DNA of 64,000 bases, from positions 1,426,001-1,490,000 of the forward strand of contig NZ_CP080096.1 in the NCBI RefSeq assembly GCF_019428685.1. The letters run 5' to 3'. This DNA is from Paraburkholderia edwinii. GTDB lineage: Bacteria > Pseudomonadota > Gammaproteobacteria > Burkholderiales > Burkholderiaceae. The notes under the pieces are model-generated. The model was not told where the DNA came from. It ran no database searches and saw nothing but the letters and a program-made list of their open reading frames with translations. A program made the position numbers and the translations under genes. Shown here piece by piece: positions 8,916 to 17,994 of the stretch. Every line of letters starts with the position of its first letter. Within the stretch, counting starts at the first letter, position 1.

Positions 8916-8980
8916 CGTTTGCAGACCGTTTGCAGACCGTTTGCAGAATCGTTTGCAGATCGTCTGCACATCGCGTGCAG
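8916..8980. repeat. six-copy 11-bp direct repeat, core CGTTTGCAGA
   Basis: Units begin at 8916, 8927, 8938, 8950, 8961 and 8972. The first two are identical (CGTTTGCAGAC), the third is 12 bp, and the fifth and sixth are degenerate. The 11-bp spacing places every TGCA core on the same face of the helix. The array starts 13 bases after the porin stop and about 420 bases before the gcd start. Confidence 0.8.
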
Positions 8981-8992
8981 TGCTTCACTGCA

Positions 8993-10180
8993 TCAGAAGT
9001 TGCTCATGATTCCCATATACGCGCCAGTCTGCGATTCGCCGGCGAGCGGACTCGTGTTCGGCGTCGAGCCGCGCGGGTTGGCAAATACCGAGAACGTCGC
9101 ATTCGCGCTATTGCGCACATACGCGACAGTCGCGTAGAAAAACGTGCGCTTGCTGAAGTTATACGTTGTGCCAAGCGCATAGAGCGTGGCGTGGCCTGCG
9201 GGGTCGTGCGTTGCGTCGCCGCCGCCATTGGGCACGTTGACGTAGAAGCCCGCCGCCGTCACCGCCCAGCGCGTGGTTGCCTGGAGCGTGGCGCCGAGCC
9301 AGTAGTAGTTTGCGGTGTCCGCGAGGCCGGCGGGCGTGTCGGGCGCCGCGTAGTGTGTCCACGCGGCCTGGACTTTCACGGGGTCGACGTTGATGTTCGC
9401 ACCGAGGAAGTATTCGCGCGAGGCCGTGAAAATATTGTCCATCTGCCCATTCGAGTTACGCAGCTCGTCATAGATGCCGCGAAACTCGAGGGCCGGCGAA
9501 TGCCACGTCAGCATCACGCCGTTGGAGCGGCCGAATTCGCCTGGCGCCCCCGTGTTGAAGCTGGTCTGGTTGCCGAACGCGAACTGCGTTTGCACGTCGA
9601 ATCCGCCGATGATGGGGCTGTGGTACTCCACGTTGTTGTTCGTCTGCTGCCAGTTGCGGCCACGCACGAGCGACGCCGACGACACCGCCTGCTGCACGAA
9701 CGGATCGAATGCCCACACGCCGTCGCTGTCGATAAACAGATTGCGGCCGGCCTGGATTTGTCCAAGCTTCGAGTCGTTGAGGCCGACATAGGCGCGGCGC
9801 GAGAACAGTCGCCCGTTGCCGCCGGTCATGCCATTCATCACCTGGAAGGCCGTTTCAAGGTCGAACAGCGCATTCAGGCCACCGCCTAGATCTTCGGTAC
9901 CGCGCATGCCCCACATGCTTGTGCCCCAGTCGCCGCTCTCAGCGCTCCAGCGCGATGCGTTGGTGCCGTTCGGCTGGGCCAGATGGTTCAGGTACTCGAT
10001 GCCGCCGTCGATCCGGCCATACATCTCGACGCTCGATTGCGCGTGCGCGGGGCGGGAGATGACAACGGCGATGGTGAGCGCCGTGAGCGCGATCGCTGCT
10101 GCAGCGCAAAAACGCTGAACGTGCGCGTGCTGACGGCGCCGGAGAAGGACATGCGGGCAGAAAAAGGCAGTGCTCAGCAT
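8993..10180 (-). CDS. Gram-negative general porin
   Basis: A 395-residue outer-membrane porin of the 16-strand trimeric Burkholderia/Neisseria type. A long signal region ends in SRPAHAQSSVEMYGRID, with cleavage expected after AHA. The mature start SSVEMYGRIDGGIEYL, the loop motif FDLETAFQVMNG, RRAYVGLNDSKLGQIQAGR and the C-terminal Phe (MGIMSNF) are hallmarks of porins handled by the BAM complex. The ATG at 10180 leaves a rather long N-region rich in His and Arg before the hydrophobic core; a later in-frame start is possible. It allows passive diffusion of small hydrophilic solutes. Neighbours (gcd and YdeP-like) give no specific substrate hint. Confidence 0.93.
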   Translation of the reverse strand: MLSTAFFCPHVLLRRRQHAHVQRFCAAAAIALTALTIAVVISRPAHAQSSVEMYGRIDGGIEYLNHLAQPNGTNASRWSAESGDWGTSMWGMRGTEDLGGGLNALFDLETAFQVMNGMTGGNGRLFSRRAYVGLNDSKLGQIQAGRNLFIDSDGVWAFDPFVQQAVSSASLVRGRNWQQTNNNVEYHSPIIGGFDVQTQFAFGNQTSFNTGAPGEFGRSNGVMLTWHSPALEFRGIYDELRNSNGQMDNIFTASREYFLGANINVDPVKVQAAWTHYAAPDTPAGLADTANYYWLGATLQATTRWAVTAAGFYVNVPNGGGDATHDPAGHATLYALGTTYNFSKRTFFYATVAYVRNSANATFSVFANPRGSTPNTSPLAGESQTGAYMGIMSNF

Positions 10181-10368
10181 CGGTTGTCTTATTCTCTGTT
10201 GTTGTCCTGACTGAAGCGGCTGCCATAAAACTTGCCGTTGTCAGTGTGCCGTAAACATACACCGCTTCGCCGCGCGCATTGGTGCGCCAGGGCGCAGGCC
10301 AAGCCGGAGCGTGGCTGGAACGCTACATGCTCGTCGCCAGATGATATTTCGGTAACAGGTGAATTCAC

Positions 10369-12675
10369 ATGGCAAGCGAGAGAAAGAGCAGCACGTACCC
10401 ATTTGCGTCGGGCGGTTGGGGATCGGTGAAGGCGGTCGCGAAAATTCTTCTGCAGGAAAAGGCGCCGCTCGCAGATAGCCGCGCCTTGATGCATCAGAAT
10501 AAGCCCGATGGCTTTATGTGCGTGAGCTGTTCATGGGCGAAGCCTGCGTCGCCCCATCCGTTCGAGTTCTGCGAAAGCGGCGCGAAGGCGACCGCGTGGG
10601 ACATCACAGCGAAGCGCATGACGCCCGAATTTTTCCGCGTGCATCCGGTTCGCGAACTGCTGACATGGCACGACCACGATCTGGAAGAAGCGGGGCGCCT
10701 GACTGAGCCGATGCGCTACGACGCGGCCACCGACCGATACGTGCCTGTTTCGTGGCAAGACGCATTCGATGCGATCGGCGCGCAACTGCGCGAGCTCGAC
10801 CCGAACAGCGTGGTGTTCTATACGTCGGGCCGCGCGTCGCTCGAAACCTCGTACATGCTGCAGCTGTTCGCGCGCATGTACGGGACGAACAATCTGCCCG
10901 ATAGCTCCAACATGTGCCACGAAAGCTCGAGCGTCGGGCTCAAGGAAGCGATCGGCGTCGGTGTGGGCACCATCACGCTCGACGATTTCGAAAAGACCGA
11001 TTTGATGTTTTTCTTCGGCCAGAACGTCGGCACGAACAGCCCGCGCATGCTGCACCAGCTGCAGGACGCGAGAAAGCGCGGCGTGCCGATCATCACGTTC
11101 AATCCGTTGCGCGAACCAGGCCTGCTTCACTTCGCGAACCCGCAGTCGCCGAAAGACATGCTGACGCCCGGCGATACGCAGATCAGCACGCAGTACCACC
11201 AGGTTAGAACGGGCGGCGACACGGCCGCGATGCTCGGCATCTGCAAGGCTGTGATCGAGGCCGATGACCATGCGCTCAGCGCCGGCGAGCCGCGCGTGAT
11301 CGATGTCGATTTCATCCGCGAGCATACGAACGGCTTCGAGGCGTTCGCGCAATACGTTCGCGACGCAAACTGGGACGAGATACTTCGGGAAAGCGGGCTG
11401 CAACGAGAGGCGATCGAAGCGGCCGCAAGCGAGTATATGAAGGCGAATGCCGTGATCGCGCACTACGGCATGGGCATGACGCAGCACCGCATGGGCGTGC
11501 AGAACGTGCGGATGCTCGTCAATCTGCTCCTGCTGCGCGGCAATGTCGGCAAGCCCGGCGCGGGGCCATCGCCGGTGCGCGGCCACTCGAACGTGCAGGG
11601 CCAGCGCACGGTCGGCATTACCGAAAAACCCGAACTCGCGCCCCTCGATCAGCTTGCAAAGCAGTTCTCGTTCGAACCGCCGCGCGAGAAGGGCATGAAT
11701 ATCGTCGAGGCATTCGAAGCGATGCTCGACGGCAAGGTCAAAGCGGTCGTCAACCTTGGCGGCAATCTGGTGCGTTCCGTGCCGGATCGTTTGCGTACCG
11801 AGCCCGCGTGGGGCCAGCTCGATCTCACCGTGAACATCACGACGAAGCTCAATCGCAGCCATCTCGTGCACGGCAGGGACTCCTATGTGCTGCCATGCCT
11901 GAGCCGCATCGAAATCGACCGGCAGGCGGGCGGCGACCAGGCCGTGTCGATGGAAGATAGCACCGGTTGTTTCCACGGCTCGCGTGGTGTGGCGGAGCCG
12001 GCGTCGCCGTCGATACGCTCGGAGCCGTTTATTGTCGCCGGCATCGCGAAGGCAACCTTTGGCGCTCGCTCGACCGTCGACTGGGACGCATGGCGCGACG
12101 ACTACGCGCGCGTGCGCGCGGAAATGGCGAAAACGTGGCCGGAAATGTTCGATGATTTCGACCGGCGCATGTGGACGCCCGGCGGCTTTCCGCGGCCCTT
12201 GCCCGCGCGCGAGCGCAAATGGCAAACAAAAAGCGGCAAGGCTGAATTCATGGCGCCCACTTCGATCTGCGAAGACCCGGATATGCCCGTGCGCGAGCCC
12301 GACTCGCTGCGGCTCATGACCTTACGCAGCGACAGCCAGTTCAACACGACGATCTATAACCACGACGATCGCTTCAGAGGCATCAAGGGCTCGCGCATGG
12401 TCATCCTGATGAACCCGTCCGATATGGCGACACGCGCGCTGTCGCACGGCGACACGATCACGTTGCAGACGATCGCGGACGATGGCGTCGAACGCCGCGT
12501 CGACGGGCTCACGATCGTGCCGTTCGATATCCCGCAGGGTTGCATTGCCGGCTATTACCCGGAGTGCAATCCGCTGCTGCCGCTGTGGCACTGCGCGAAG
12601 GAAAGCAAAGTGCCGGGGGCGAAGTCGATACCGGTGCGGGTCATGCGGGAGACGGCTCGGGAAGCGGTGCTGTGA
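10369..12675 (+). CDS. FdhF/YdeP family molybdopterin oxidoreductase
   Basis: A 768-residue molybdopterin-guanine-dinucleotide enzyme of the YdeP branch of the DMSO reductase superfamily. Near residue 47 CVSCSWAKP, followed by PFEFCESGAKATAWD, replaces the usual N-terminal 4Fe-4S ligand pattern as in YdeP. LMFFFGQNVGTNSPRML and the GMTQHRMGVQNVRML stretch are the cofactor-domain signatures. The C-terminal MoCo-dinucleotide domain includes LRSDSQFNTTIYNHDDRFRG. It is cytoplasmic, with no Tat signal. E. coli YdeP contributes to acid resistance; its substrate remains unknown, and so does this one's. The start is the ATG at 10369. Confidence 0.92.
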   Translation: MASERKSSTYPFASGGWGSVKAVAKILLQEKAPLADSRALMHQNKPDGFMCVSCSWAKPASPHPFEFCESGAKATAWDITAKRMTPEFFRVHPVRELLTWHDHDLEEAGRLTEPMRYDAATDRYVPVSWQDAFDAIGAQLRELDPNSVVFYTSGRASLETSYMLQLFARMYGTNNLPDSSNMCHESSSVGLKEAIGVGVGTITLDDFEKTDLMFFFGQNVGTNSPRMLHQLQDARKRGVPIITFNPLREPGLLHFANPQSPKDMLTPGDTQISTQYHQVRTGGDTAAMLGICKAVIEADDHALSAGEPRVIDVDFIREHTNGFEAFAQYVRDANWDEILRESGLQREAIEAAASEYMKANAVIAHYGMGMTQHRMGVQNVRMLVNLLLLRGNVGKPGAGPSPVRGHSNVQGQRTVGITEKPELAPLDQLAKQFSFEPPREKGMNIVEAFEAMLDGKVKAVVNLGGNLVRSVPDRLRTEPAWGQLDLTVNITTKLNRSHLVHGRDSYVLPCLSRIEIDRQAGGDQAVSMEDSTGCFHGSRGVAEPASPSIRSEPFIVAGIAKATFGARSTVDWDAWRDDYARVRAEMAKTWPEMFDDFDRRMWTPGGFPRPLPARERKWQTKSGKAEFMAPTSICEDPDMPVREPDSLRLMTLRSDSQFNTTIYNHDDRFRGIKGSRMVILMNPSDMATRALSHGDTITLQTIADDGVERRVDGLTIVPFDIPQGCIAGYYPECNPLLPLWHCAKESKVPGAKSIPVRVMRETAREAVL

Positions 12676-12852
12676 GCAATCTGTACGAAATCGAAGATTT
12701 ATGGATACGGCGGGGTACTTAACAATGCGACGCGAGGCGTTTACCCTCGAACCACACAGCCGCATGATGGAACCGGCAGTACCGGCGATCGCTCGCGGTG
12801 GCGATCGATGCGTGCTGAACACGTCTTCACTAATACAACAATGGAGGCGCAT

Positions 12853-13098
12853 ATGTTGAGTCCACACGAGTTCGCCACGCTACTGCTCGTCAAGAATGCG
12901 CCGGATCTGACCGACATCGACCGCGGCGAATTGAAGACCCTGCTCGAACAGCAACTGGTCGCGCTCGAACAGACGGTCAGCGGCATTGCATTGCCGACGC
13001 TGACACCGGGCGGTCAATCGCTGCTGCGCGCGATGGCTTCACTGATAAGCGGCGACGCGCTGCAATCGAATGACATACGCCCGGCCGAAGCGCCGTAG
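12853..13098 (+). CDS. hypothetical protein, 81 aa, helical
   Basis: I start this at the ATG at 12853 because GGAGG sits at 12843-12847, six bases upstream; an ATG at 12841 in the same frame would overlap that site. The protein (MLSPHEFATLLLVKNAPDL...) looks largely helical, with a leucine-rich N-terminal half, a Glu/Gln-rich middle and no signal peptide. It contains no cysteines and no recognised domain. It follows the YdeP-like gene by 178 bases and precedes the DUF488 gene by 34 bases. It resembles small uncharacterised proteins often seen in Burkholderia. Confidence 0.7.
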   Translation: MLSPHEFATLLLVKNAPDLTDIDRGELKTLLEQQLVALEQTVSGIALPTLTPGGQSLLRAMASLISGDALQSNDIRPAEAP

Positions 13099-13132
13099 AC
13101 GCGTTGTCGCTCAAAGCGCTTATGCTGCGCAT

Positions 13133-13663
13133 ATGGCATATACGTTCTACACAATCGGGCATGCGACGCGAACGCTCGACGAGTTTCTTTCGCTATTGAA
13201 AGGCGCGCAGATCGCGACACTCGTCGACGTTCGCCGTATTCCGCGCTCGGCCACGAACCCTCAGTTCAATGCCGATACACTGCCCGATGCGCTCGCGCCC
13301 GCAATCGGCTATCTGCACATCGCCGAGCTTGGCGGCCGGCGCAGCATGCGCAAAGACGTGTCGCCGTCGACTAACGCGTTCTGGCAAAACCGCTCGTTTC
13401 ACAACTATGCGGACTACGCGATGAGCGGCGAGTTTGCCGCGGGTTTTGCGCAGCTGCTCGAACTCGGGCAGCAGGGCGCTTGCGCGATCATGTGTGCGGA
13501 GACCGTATGGTGGCGCTGCCACCGGCGCATCATTGCCGACTATCTGCTTGCGCGCGGCGAAAAGGTCGTGCATATCGTCGATGCGGACAATGCCGGCGCG
13601 GCGACGCTGACGCCGGGCGCGCGACCGCAAGCGGACGGTACGTTGACGTATCCCGAGCAATAG
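13133..13663 (+). CDS. DUF488 family protein
   Basis: A 176-residue DUF488 protein. The N-terminus FYTIGHATRTLDEFLSLLK, then LVDVRRIPRSATNPQFN and CAETVWWRCHRRIIADYL, are the conserved family blocks; the Cys-Ala-Glu and Cys-His-Arg clusters are probably part of the active site. The fold is nuclease- or transferase-like, but no biochemical role is established that I can cite. I start at the ATG at 13133, which directly precedes the conserved block; the frame extends upstream to 13070 through a poly-Arg stretch that looks non-coding. Confidence 0.85.
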   Translation: MAYTFYTIGHATRTLDEFLSLLKGAQIATLVDVRRIPRSATNPQFNADTLPDALAPAIGYLHIAELGGRRSMRKDVSPSTNAFWQNRSFHNYADYAMSGEFAAGFAQLLELGQQGACAIMCAETVWWRCHRRIIADYLLARGEKVVHIVDADNAGAATLTPGARPQADGTLTYPEQ

Positions 13664-13741
13664 CAAATGCGAAGGTCGCGTGGTGACCGTTGCGCACCGA
13701 ACGCCGTACCCGCGAATCTGCGATCGCTTCCGGCGCGCGGC

Positions 13742-13764
13742 TATAATTGCGCTCAAACTTGAGC
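13742..13764 (+). promoter_or_regulatory. -10 box and overlapping dyad of the 13781 lipoprotein gene
   Basis: A perfect TATAAT lies at 13742-13747, 33 bases before the GTG start. Immediately after it GCTCAA-AC-TTGAGC (13751-13764) is a perfect 6-bp dyad placed over the expected transcription start, as a repressor site would be. No good -35 hexamer is visible 16-18 bases upstream. Confidence 0.55.
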
Positions 13765-13780
13765 CACGGAAGTTCGACGC

Positions 13781-14266
13781 GTGAAAAAAATCACATCGTT
13801 TGCCACCGCCTTCGCGATTATTATGTCCGCCGCGTTTGCGCTTGCCGCCTGCTCGTCGCCTGAAAAGGAACAGCGGGCGGAGCAGCGTCTGGAACGCAAT
13901 CAGGCGGGCCTTTCAACCGCGCAACATAACGCGACGGTCGATTGCAGCGCAACCGCTCAGTGCGATTCCGCCTGGGCGCTGACGAAGCGCTATATCGAGC
14001 AGCATTCGAGCACGTCGGTCACGCGCGCCGACGCGTTCGCGATCGACACCGATGTGCCGTCCGGTTCCGGCGATCCCGCTTATTCGGCCACGCGCGTGGT
14101 GAAGGGCGGCGGCGGCGCGGCGACGCTTACGCTGTATGCGCAGTGCCGCGGCATGTACGGACCTAACGATACGAAAGCCTCGGACTATAACGAGTGCGCC
14201 GAGAAAATCATCAAGATCCAGAACGGGTATGTCGATTTTCTGCGGACGCATTTGCCGGGGCAGTAG
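13781..14266 (+). CDS. lipoprotein, 161 aa
   Basis: A GTG-started gene encoding MKKITSFATAFAIIMSAAFA followed by lipobox LAAC, so it is exported and probably lipid-anchored near residue 24. The mature region starts with a charged helix (EKEQRAEQRLERNQAG). A small domain follows with four cysteines, in DCSATAQCD, QCRGMYG and NECAEK, that may pair in the periplasm. I do not recognise a named family. It has its own clear -10 element and is convergent with the FGGY kinase gene, 19 bases away. Confidence 0.8.
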   Translation: MKKITSFATAFAIIMSAAFALAACSSPEKEQRAEQRLERNQAGLSTAQHNATVDCSATAQCDSAWALTKRYIEQHSSTSVTRADAFAIDTDVPSGSGDPAYSATRVVKGGGGAATLTLYAQCRGMYGPNDTKASDYNECAEKIIKIQNGYVDFLRTHLPGQ

Positions 14267-14284
14267 AACGCTCGAGCGCTAGCG

Positions 14285-15895
14285 CTAGCGGATTTCCCTC
14301 GCCACACTTTGCAGCTTCGTGAACGCGAGATACCGCGCATCGTGCAATGAAGCGATGTCGCCGGCGGCCGGCGCGTAGGTATTCGTAATGCGCGACATGC
14401 CCGTCATCGCCGAGCGTACGTCGTTAAAAAGGCCGCCTGCCACGCTGCCGAGCATCGCGGCGCCGAGCAGCACCGGTTCTTCCGCCTGAATCGCGAGCAC
14501 GGGCTTGCCCGTTGCATCGGCGAGCAGCTGACGGACAAGATCGAGCCGTCCCGCGCCGCCGCTAATCACAACCTGCTCGATCGGCGCGCCGGCCTTCGCC
14601 TGCGTTTCGATGATCTGCCGCAGCCCGTAACCGATGCTGCAAATGCCGGCGATATAAAGCGCGACGAGACTGTCGAGACCGGTTTCCATATCGAGCCCCG
14701 CGATCACCGCCCGCGCATGCGGATCGGCGAACGGCGCGCGGTTGCCAAGGAATTCGGGCACCACATGCAAGCCTTCAGCGAGTTTCACCGCGCCCGACAA
14801 ATTGTCCGACTGCTGTGACGCAAGCCCCGCCAGCATCACCGGCAGAGACTGGCCGGCTTGCGCCGCGTCGGTCTGCGCGCGCAGCGTTTCAGGGTGCATC
14901 GAGAGCAGACGCTCGATGGCCGCGCCCGCCACCGACTGGCCGCCTTCGTTGAGCCATGCTTCGGGCACCATCGCCGAGAAGTACGGCCCCCAGACGCCGG
15001 GCACGAACACCGGTTTTTGCGTGGTCGTCATCGTGCACGACGAGGTGCCGAATACGTAGCCAAGCGACGATTCGGGCTTGCCCTGCGCGCCGACCGTGCC
15101 GATTCCGCCGGCGTGCGCATCGATGATGCCGGCTGCGACCGGTGTTCCTTCGCGCAGGCCCAGTTCGGCTGCGGCATGGGCCGTCAAGCCGCTGCCAAGC
15201 GGCGTACCCGGGTCGACCACCTTCTGGCCGATCCTCGCGAAGTCTTCGTCGGCGAGCACGCCGAGGCCGACCGTGCGGAAGTAGGTTTCGTCCCAGCGCT
15301 GCTCGTGCGCGAGATAAGTCCATTTGCACGTGACCGTACACGTCGATCTCGACAGATCGCCGGTTGCGCGCCAGGTCAGAAAGTCGGTCAGATCGAAGAA
15401 CTGCCACGCTTTGGCGAACACCTGCGGACGATGTTCGAGCAGCCACAGCAGCTTCGGCGTCTCCATCTCGGGCGAGATCTTGCCGCCGACGAATCTCAGC
15501 ACCTCATGGTTCGTCTTGTTGATCCGCTCGGCCTGCTCGAGCGCGCGGTGATCCATCCAGACGATGATGTCGCGCGCAGCGTTTTCCGACGGACCGACGG
15601 GCAACGGCTGTCCGCCTTCGCCGAGGACGACGAGCGAGCACGTCGCATCGAAGCCGATGCCGGCGATCTGTTCCGGCGACAGCGCGGCCTGCGCGAGCGC
15701 TTCCTTCACCGAATGACAGATCGCATTCCAGATCTCGCCGCTCGATTGCTCGACGATCGAGCCTGTCTCGTGGAAAACGGTGATGTCGCGTTTGGCCGAT
15801 GCCACCATCAGGCCGGCCGCATCGAAGATGCCGGCGCGGGCACTGCCGGTGCCCACGTCGACGCCGATCACATAGCGCGTGTTCGCTGAGGTCAT
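14285..15895 (-). CDS. FGGY-family kinase, probable D-ribulokinase
   Basis: A 536-residue sugar kinase with two actin-like domains. The first phosphate-binding motif is GVDVGTGSARAGIFD. Motifs GIGFDATCSLVVLG, IVWMDHRALEQAERIN and FVGGKISPEMETPKLLWLL are those of the FGGY-named D-ribulokinase subgroup (D-ribulose + ATP to D-ribulose-5-phosphate) rather than xylulo- or glycerokinase. The C-terminal ATP-binding motif is ISGGAGRLDLVRQLLAD. It is the last gene of the minus-strand operon, 58 bases after the SDR gene, and would complete ribitol to ribulose-5-phosphate. Substrate is inferred; L-ribulose or xylulose remain possible. Confidence 0.9.
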   Translation of the reverse strand: MTSANTRYVIGVDVGTGSARAGIFDAAGLMVASAKRDITVFHETGSIVEQSSGEIWNAICHSVKEALAQAALSPEQIAGIGFDATCSLVVLGEGGQPLPVGPSENAARDIIVWMDHRALEQAERINKTNHEVLRFVGGKISPEMETPKLLWLLEHRPQVFAKAWQFFDLTDFLTWRATGDLSRSTCTVTCKWTYLAHEQRWDETYFRTVGLGVLADEDFARIGQKVVDPGTPLGSGLTAHAAAELGLREGTPVAAGIIDAHAGGIGTVGAQGKPESSLGYVFGTSSCTMTTTQKPVFVPGVWGPYFSAMVPEAWLNEGGQSVAGAAIERLLSMHPETLRAQTDAAQAGQSLPVMLAGLASQQSDNLSGAVKLAEGLHVVPEFLGNRAPFADPHARAVIAGLDMETGLDSLVALYIAGICSIGYGLRQIIETQAKAGAPIEQVVISGGAGRLDLVRQLLADATGKPVLAIQAEEPVLLGAAMLGSVAGGLFNDVRSAMTGMSRITNTYAPAAGDIASLHDARYLAFTKLQSVAREIR

Positions 15896-15953
15896 GATTC
15901 AAGGCCTCGCATAAAAGGGAGGTGTTTCAAAGTGGGCAATCGCAAGACGTGAG

Positions 15954-16685
15954 TTACAGGTCGACGCTGTTCGGCAGAATGACGAGGTCGCGAATCGTCA
16001 CGTTGCGCGGCCGCGTCAGCATGAACACGACGGCATCGGCTACTTCCACGGGCTGCATCAAACTGCCCGACGCAAGCGCTTCGTCCATTTTCGCTTTCGG
16101 CCAGTCGTCGAGCAGCGCAGTGACGACCGGGCCCGGCGCCACCGCGCCGACGCGCACGCCGTGTTTTGCGACCTGGCGCCGCGTCGTGGCCACGAAGGCC
16201 TGCACCGCGAACTTCGACGCAGTGTAGATCGGTTCCCACACCACCGGCACCACGCCCGCAACCGAACTCGTGAAAATGATATCGCCGCTCTTTTGCGCGA
16301 CCATATGCGGCAGCACCGCATGAACCGTACGGAACGCCGCGTTGATATTGAGGTTCAGCATCCGGTCCCAATCGTCGGGATTGCCGTTCACGATTTCTCC
16401 GCCGATATAGGCGCCCGCGTTCGCATGAAAAATATCGAGGCCGCCCGCGAGGTCGAGAATTTTTGGCAGCAGTTGCGTCGACACTTCCGCCGGCTTCAGC
16501 AAATCGAGCTGCAGCGGCAGCGCGTTCGGCCCCAGTTCCGCGCAACATTTCGCGAGGCGGTCCTCCGCGCGGTCCACCAGCACGACCTTCACACCCTGCT
16601 CGATGAGGGCGCGCGCGCACGCAAAGCCGATTCCCGAGGCCGCGCCCGTAATCGCGGCCACCTTTCCTTTGATCGATTCAGACAT
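15954..16685 (-). CDS. SDR-family polyol dehydrogenase, probable ribitol 2-dehydrogenase
   Basis: A 243-residue classical short-chain dehydrogenase. The NAD motif TGAASGIG is at residues 14-21, the structural HANAGAY near 88, and the catalytic Ser (TSSVAG), Tyr (YTASK) and Lys are all present. An acidic residue after the second strand ([10 protein letters not shown]) indicates NAD rather than NADP. It lies between the permease and kinase genes, with GGGAGT upstream of the ATG. Next to a D-ribulokinase-type kinase, the best fit is oxidation of ribitol to D-ribulose. Other pentitols (xylitol, arabitol) cannot be excluded. Confidence 0.87.
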   Translation of the reverse strand: MSESIKGKVAAITGAASGIGFACARALIEQGVKVVLVDRAEDRLAKCCAELGPNALPLQLDLLKPAEVSTQLLPKILDLAGGLDIFHANAGAYIGGEIVNGNPDDWDRMLNLNINAAFRTVHAVLPHMVAQKSGDIIFTSSVAGVVPVVWEPIYTASKFAVQAFVATTRRQVAKHGVRVGAVAPGPVVTALLDDWPKAKMDEALASGSLMQPVEVADAVVFMLTRPRNVTIRDLVILPNSVDL

Positions 16686-16710
16686 TGACTACTCCCGTTG
16701 ATGGCTGAGA

Positions 16711-17994
16711 TTACGCGCGTCCGTGCGAGACGCGGGATTGTCGCGCAAGCGAGTCGACGATCACGGCGATCGCGAGCACCGCGCCCGTGATCATGAAGCG
16801 CAGCGACGACGACAGATTCAGCAGCGTGAGGCCGCTCGCAATCGACTGGATCACGATAATGCCGAGCACGGCCGAATACGCGCTGCCGCGGCCGCCGAAC
16901 AGGCTCGTGCCGCCGATCACGGCCGCCGCGATCGCATTGAGGTTGACGTCGCCGGTGCCGGCCTGCTGGCTCGCCGACGCGAGCCGCGCCGCCGTCAGCA
17001 CGCCGCCGAACGCGGCGAAACTCGCGCACAAAACGAACGCGCTCGTATAGATCGCCCCGACCTTGATGCCGGCACGGCGCGCGGCTTCGCGATTGCCGCC
17101 GACCGCGTTCATCGAGCGGCCCCAGCGCGTGCGCGTCAGCGCATAGTCCATCGCGACCGCGAGGCCGAGAAATACGCCGAACATCAGCGGCACGCCGCGC
17201 CCCTGGTTCAGATAGGCGACGACGATCTCGAGAAACACCGTGATTGCCGCGCTGCGTACGATCAGGCTGCCGACGGACGGCGCGGACAGCCGCGCTGCGC
17301 GGCGCCGTTCACGCGTGCGCAGTCCGATCAGCAGGATCGTCGCGCCCGGCAGCAGCGCGAGCACGTGCGAGACGGGCGCAGGGATGATCATCAGCTGCCC
17401 GAAGTTGACCATCGTCGAGCCGTACGGCAGGTTGATCGAGCCGCTCGAGCCGAGTACGTAGAGCTGCATGCCGAGAATCGCGAGCAGGCCGGCCAGGGTC
17501 GAGACGAAGCTCGGCATGCCGAGACGGTTCAGCAGCAGCGCGTACAGCGCGCCGATCGCGGCGCCGATGGCGATCGCGACCAGGATCGCGGGAATGACCG
17601 GCCAGCCCTCGTTGACCCACAGCATGCCGACGATCGCCGACGCAAAGCCGCTCATCGAGCCGACCGACAGGTCGATCTCTCCGACCAGCAGCACGCAGAC
17701 GATGCCAAGCGAAATCACGCCGACCGTCGAGCAGTCGAACAGCAGGTTGACGAGATTGTTCGCTGAGAGAAACACCGGGTTCAGACTCGTGAACACGGTC
17801 CAGATAATGATGAGCCCCGCGATGACGGGCAGCGAGCCGAGGTCACCCGACCGCACGCGGTCGACAAAGGCCGCGACGGTTTCGCGCACGCCGCTTGCAT
17901 GCTTGACGCGGACGTCGCTGCGGTCGAGCAGGGTGGACGTGGCCGGTTGCGTGTCAGGCTGCGGCGCAGCGGTATCGGTTGGTTTGTTCATCAC
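16711..17994 (-). CDS. sugar ABC transporter permease (RbsC/XylH type)
   Basis: A 427-residue inner-membrane permease of the CUT2 family with about ten transmembrane segments. The N-terminal cytoplasmic 65 residues are followed by VIAGLIIIWTVFTSLNPVFLS. Conserved loops include LVGEIDLSVGSMSGFAS and GGNREAARRAGIKVG, the latter being the coupling region that contacts the ATPase. AAAVIGGTSLFGGRGS is typical of ribose/xylose permeases. Its start overlaps the ATPase stop by four bases (ATGA). It forms the pore of the importer encoded by 16711-20028. Confidence 0.93.
   Translation of the reverse strand: MMNKPTDTAAPQPDTQPATSTLLDRSDVRVKHASGVRETVAAFVDRVRSGDLGSLPVIAGLIIIWTVFTSLNPVFLSANNLVNLLFDCSTVGVISLGIVCVLLVGEIDLSVGSMSGFASAIVGMLWVNEGWPVIPAILVAIAIGAAIGALYALLLNRLGMPSFVSTLAGLLAILGMQLYVLGSSGSINLPYGSTMVNFGQLMIIPAPVSHVLALLPGATILLIGLRTRERRRAARLSAPSVGSLIVRSAAITVFLEIVVAYLNQGRGVPLMFGVFLGLAVAMDYALTRTRWGRSMNAVGGNREAARRAGIKVGAIYTSAFVLCASFAAFGGVLTAARLASASQQAGTGDVNLNAIAAAVIGGTSLFGGRGSAYSAVLGIIVIQSIASGLTLLNLSSSLRFMITGAVLAIAVIVDSLARQSRVSHGRA

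Larger units (their letters stand above)
8494..8992. other. intergenic region between porin 3' end and gcd 5' end
   Basis: About 500 bases with no gene I can support. Open frames here lack codon bias and overlap on both strands. The region holds the gcd 5' region, an 8-bp perfect inverted repeat at 8877-8901 and a six-copy 11-bp repeat at 8916-8980, listed separately. No clear sigma-70 pair was identified. Confidence 0.6.

Noticed and set aside
8741..9889. 382-codon plus-strand frame over the porin 3' half
   Set aside because: Antisense of the porin; Arg/Val-rich without motifs.
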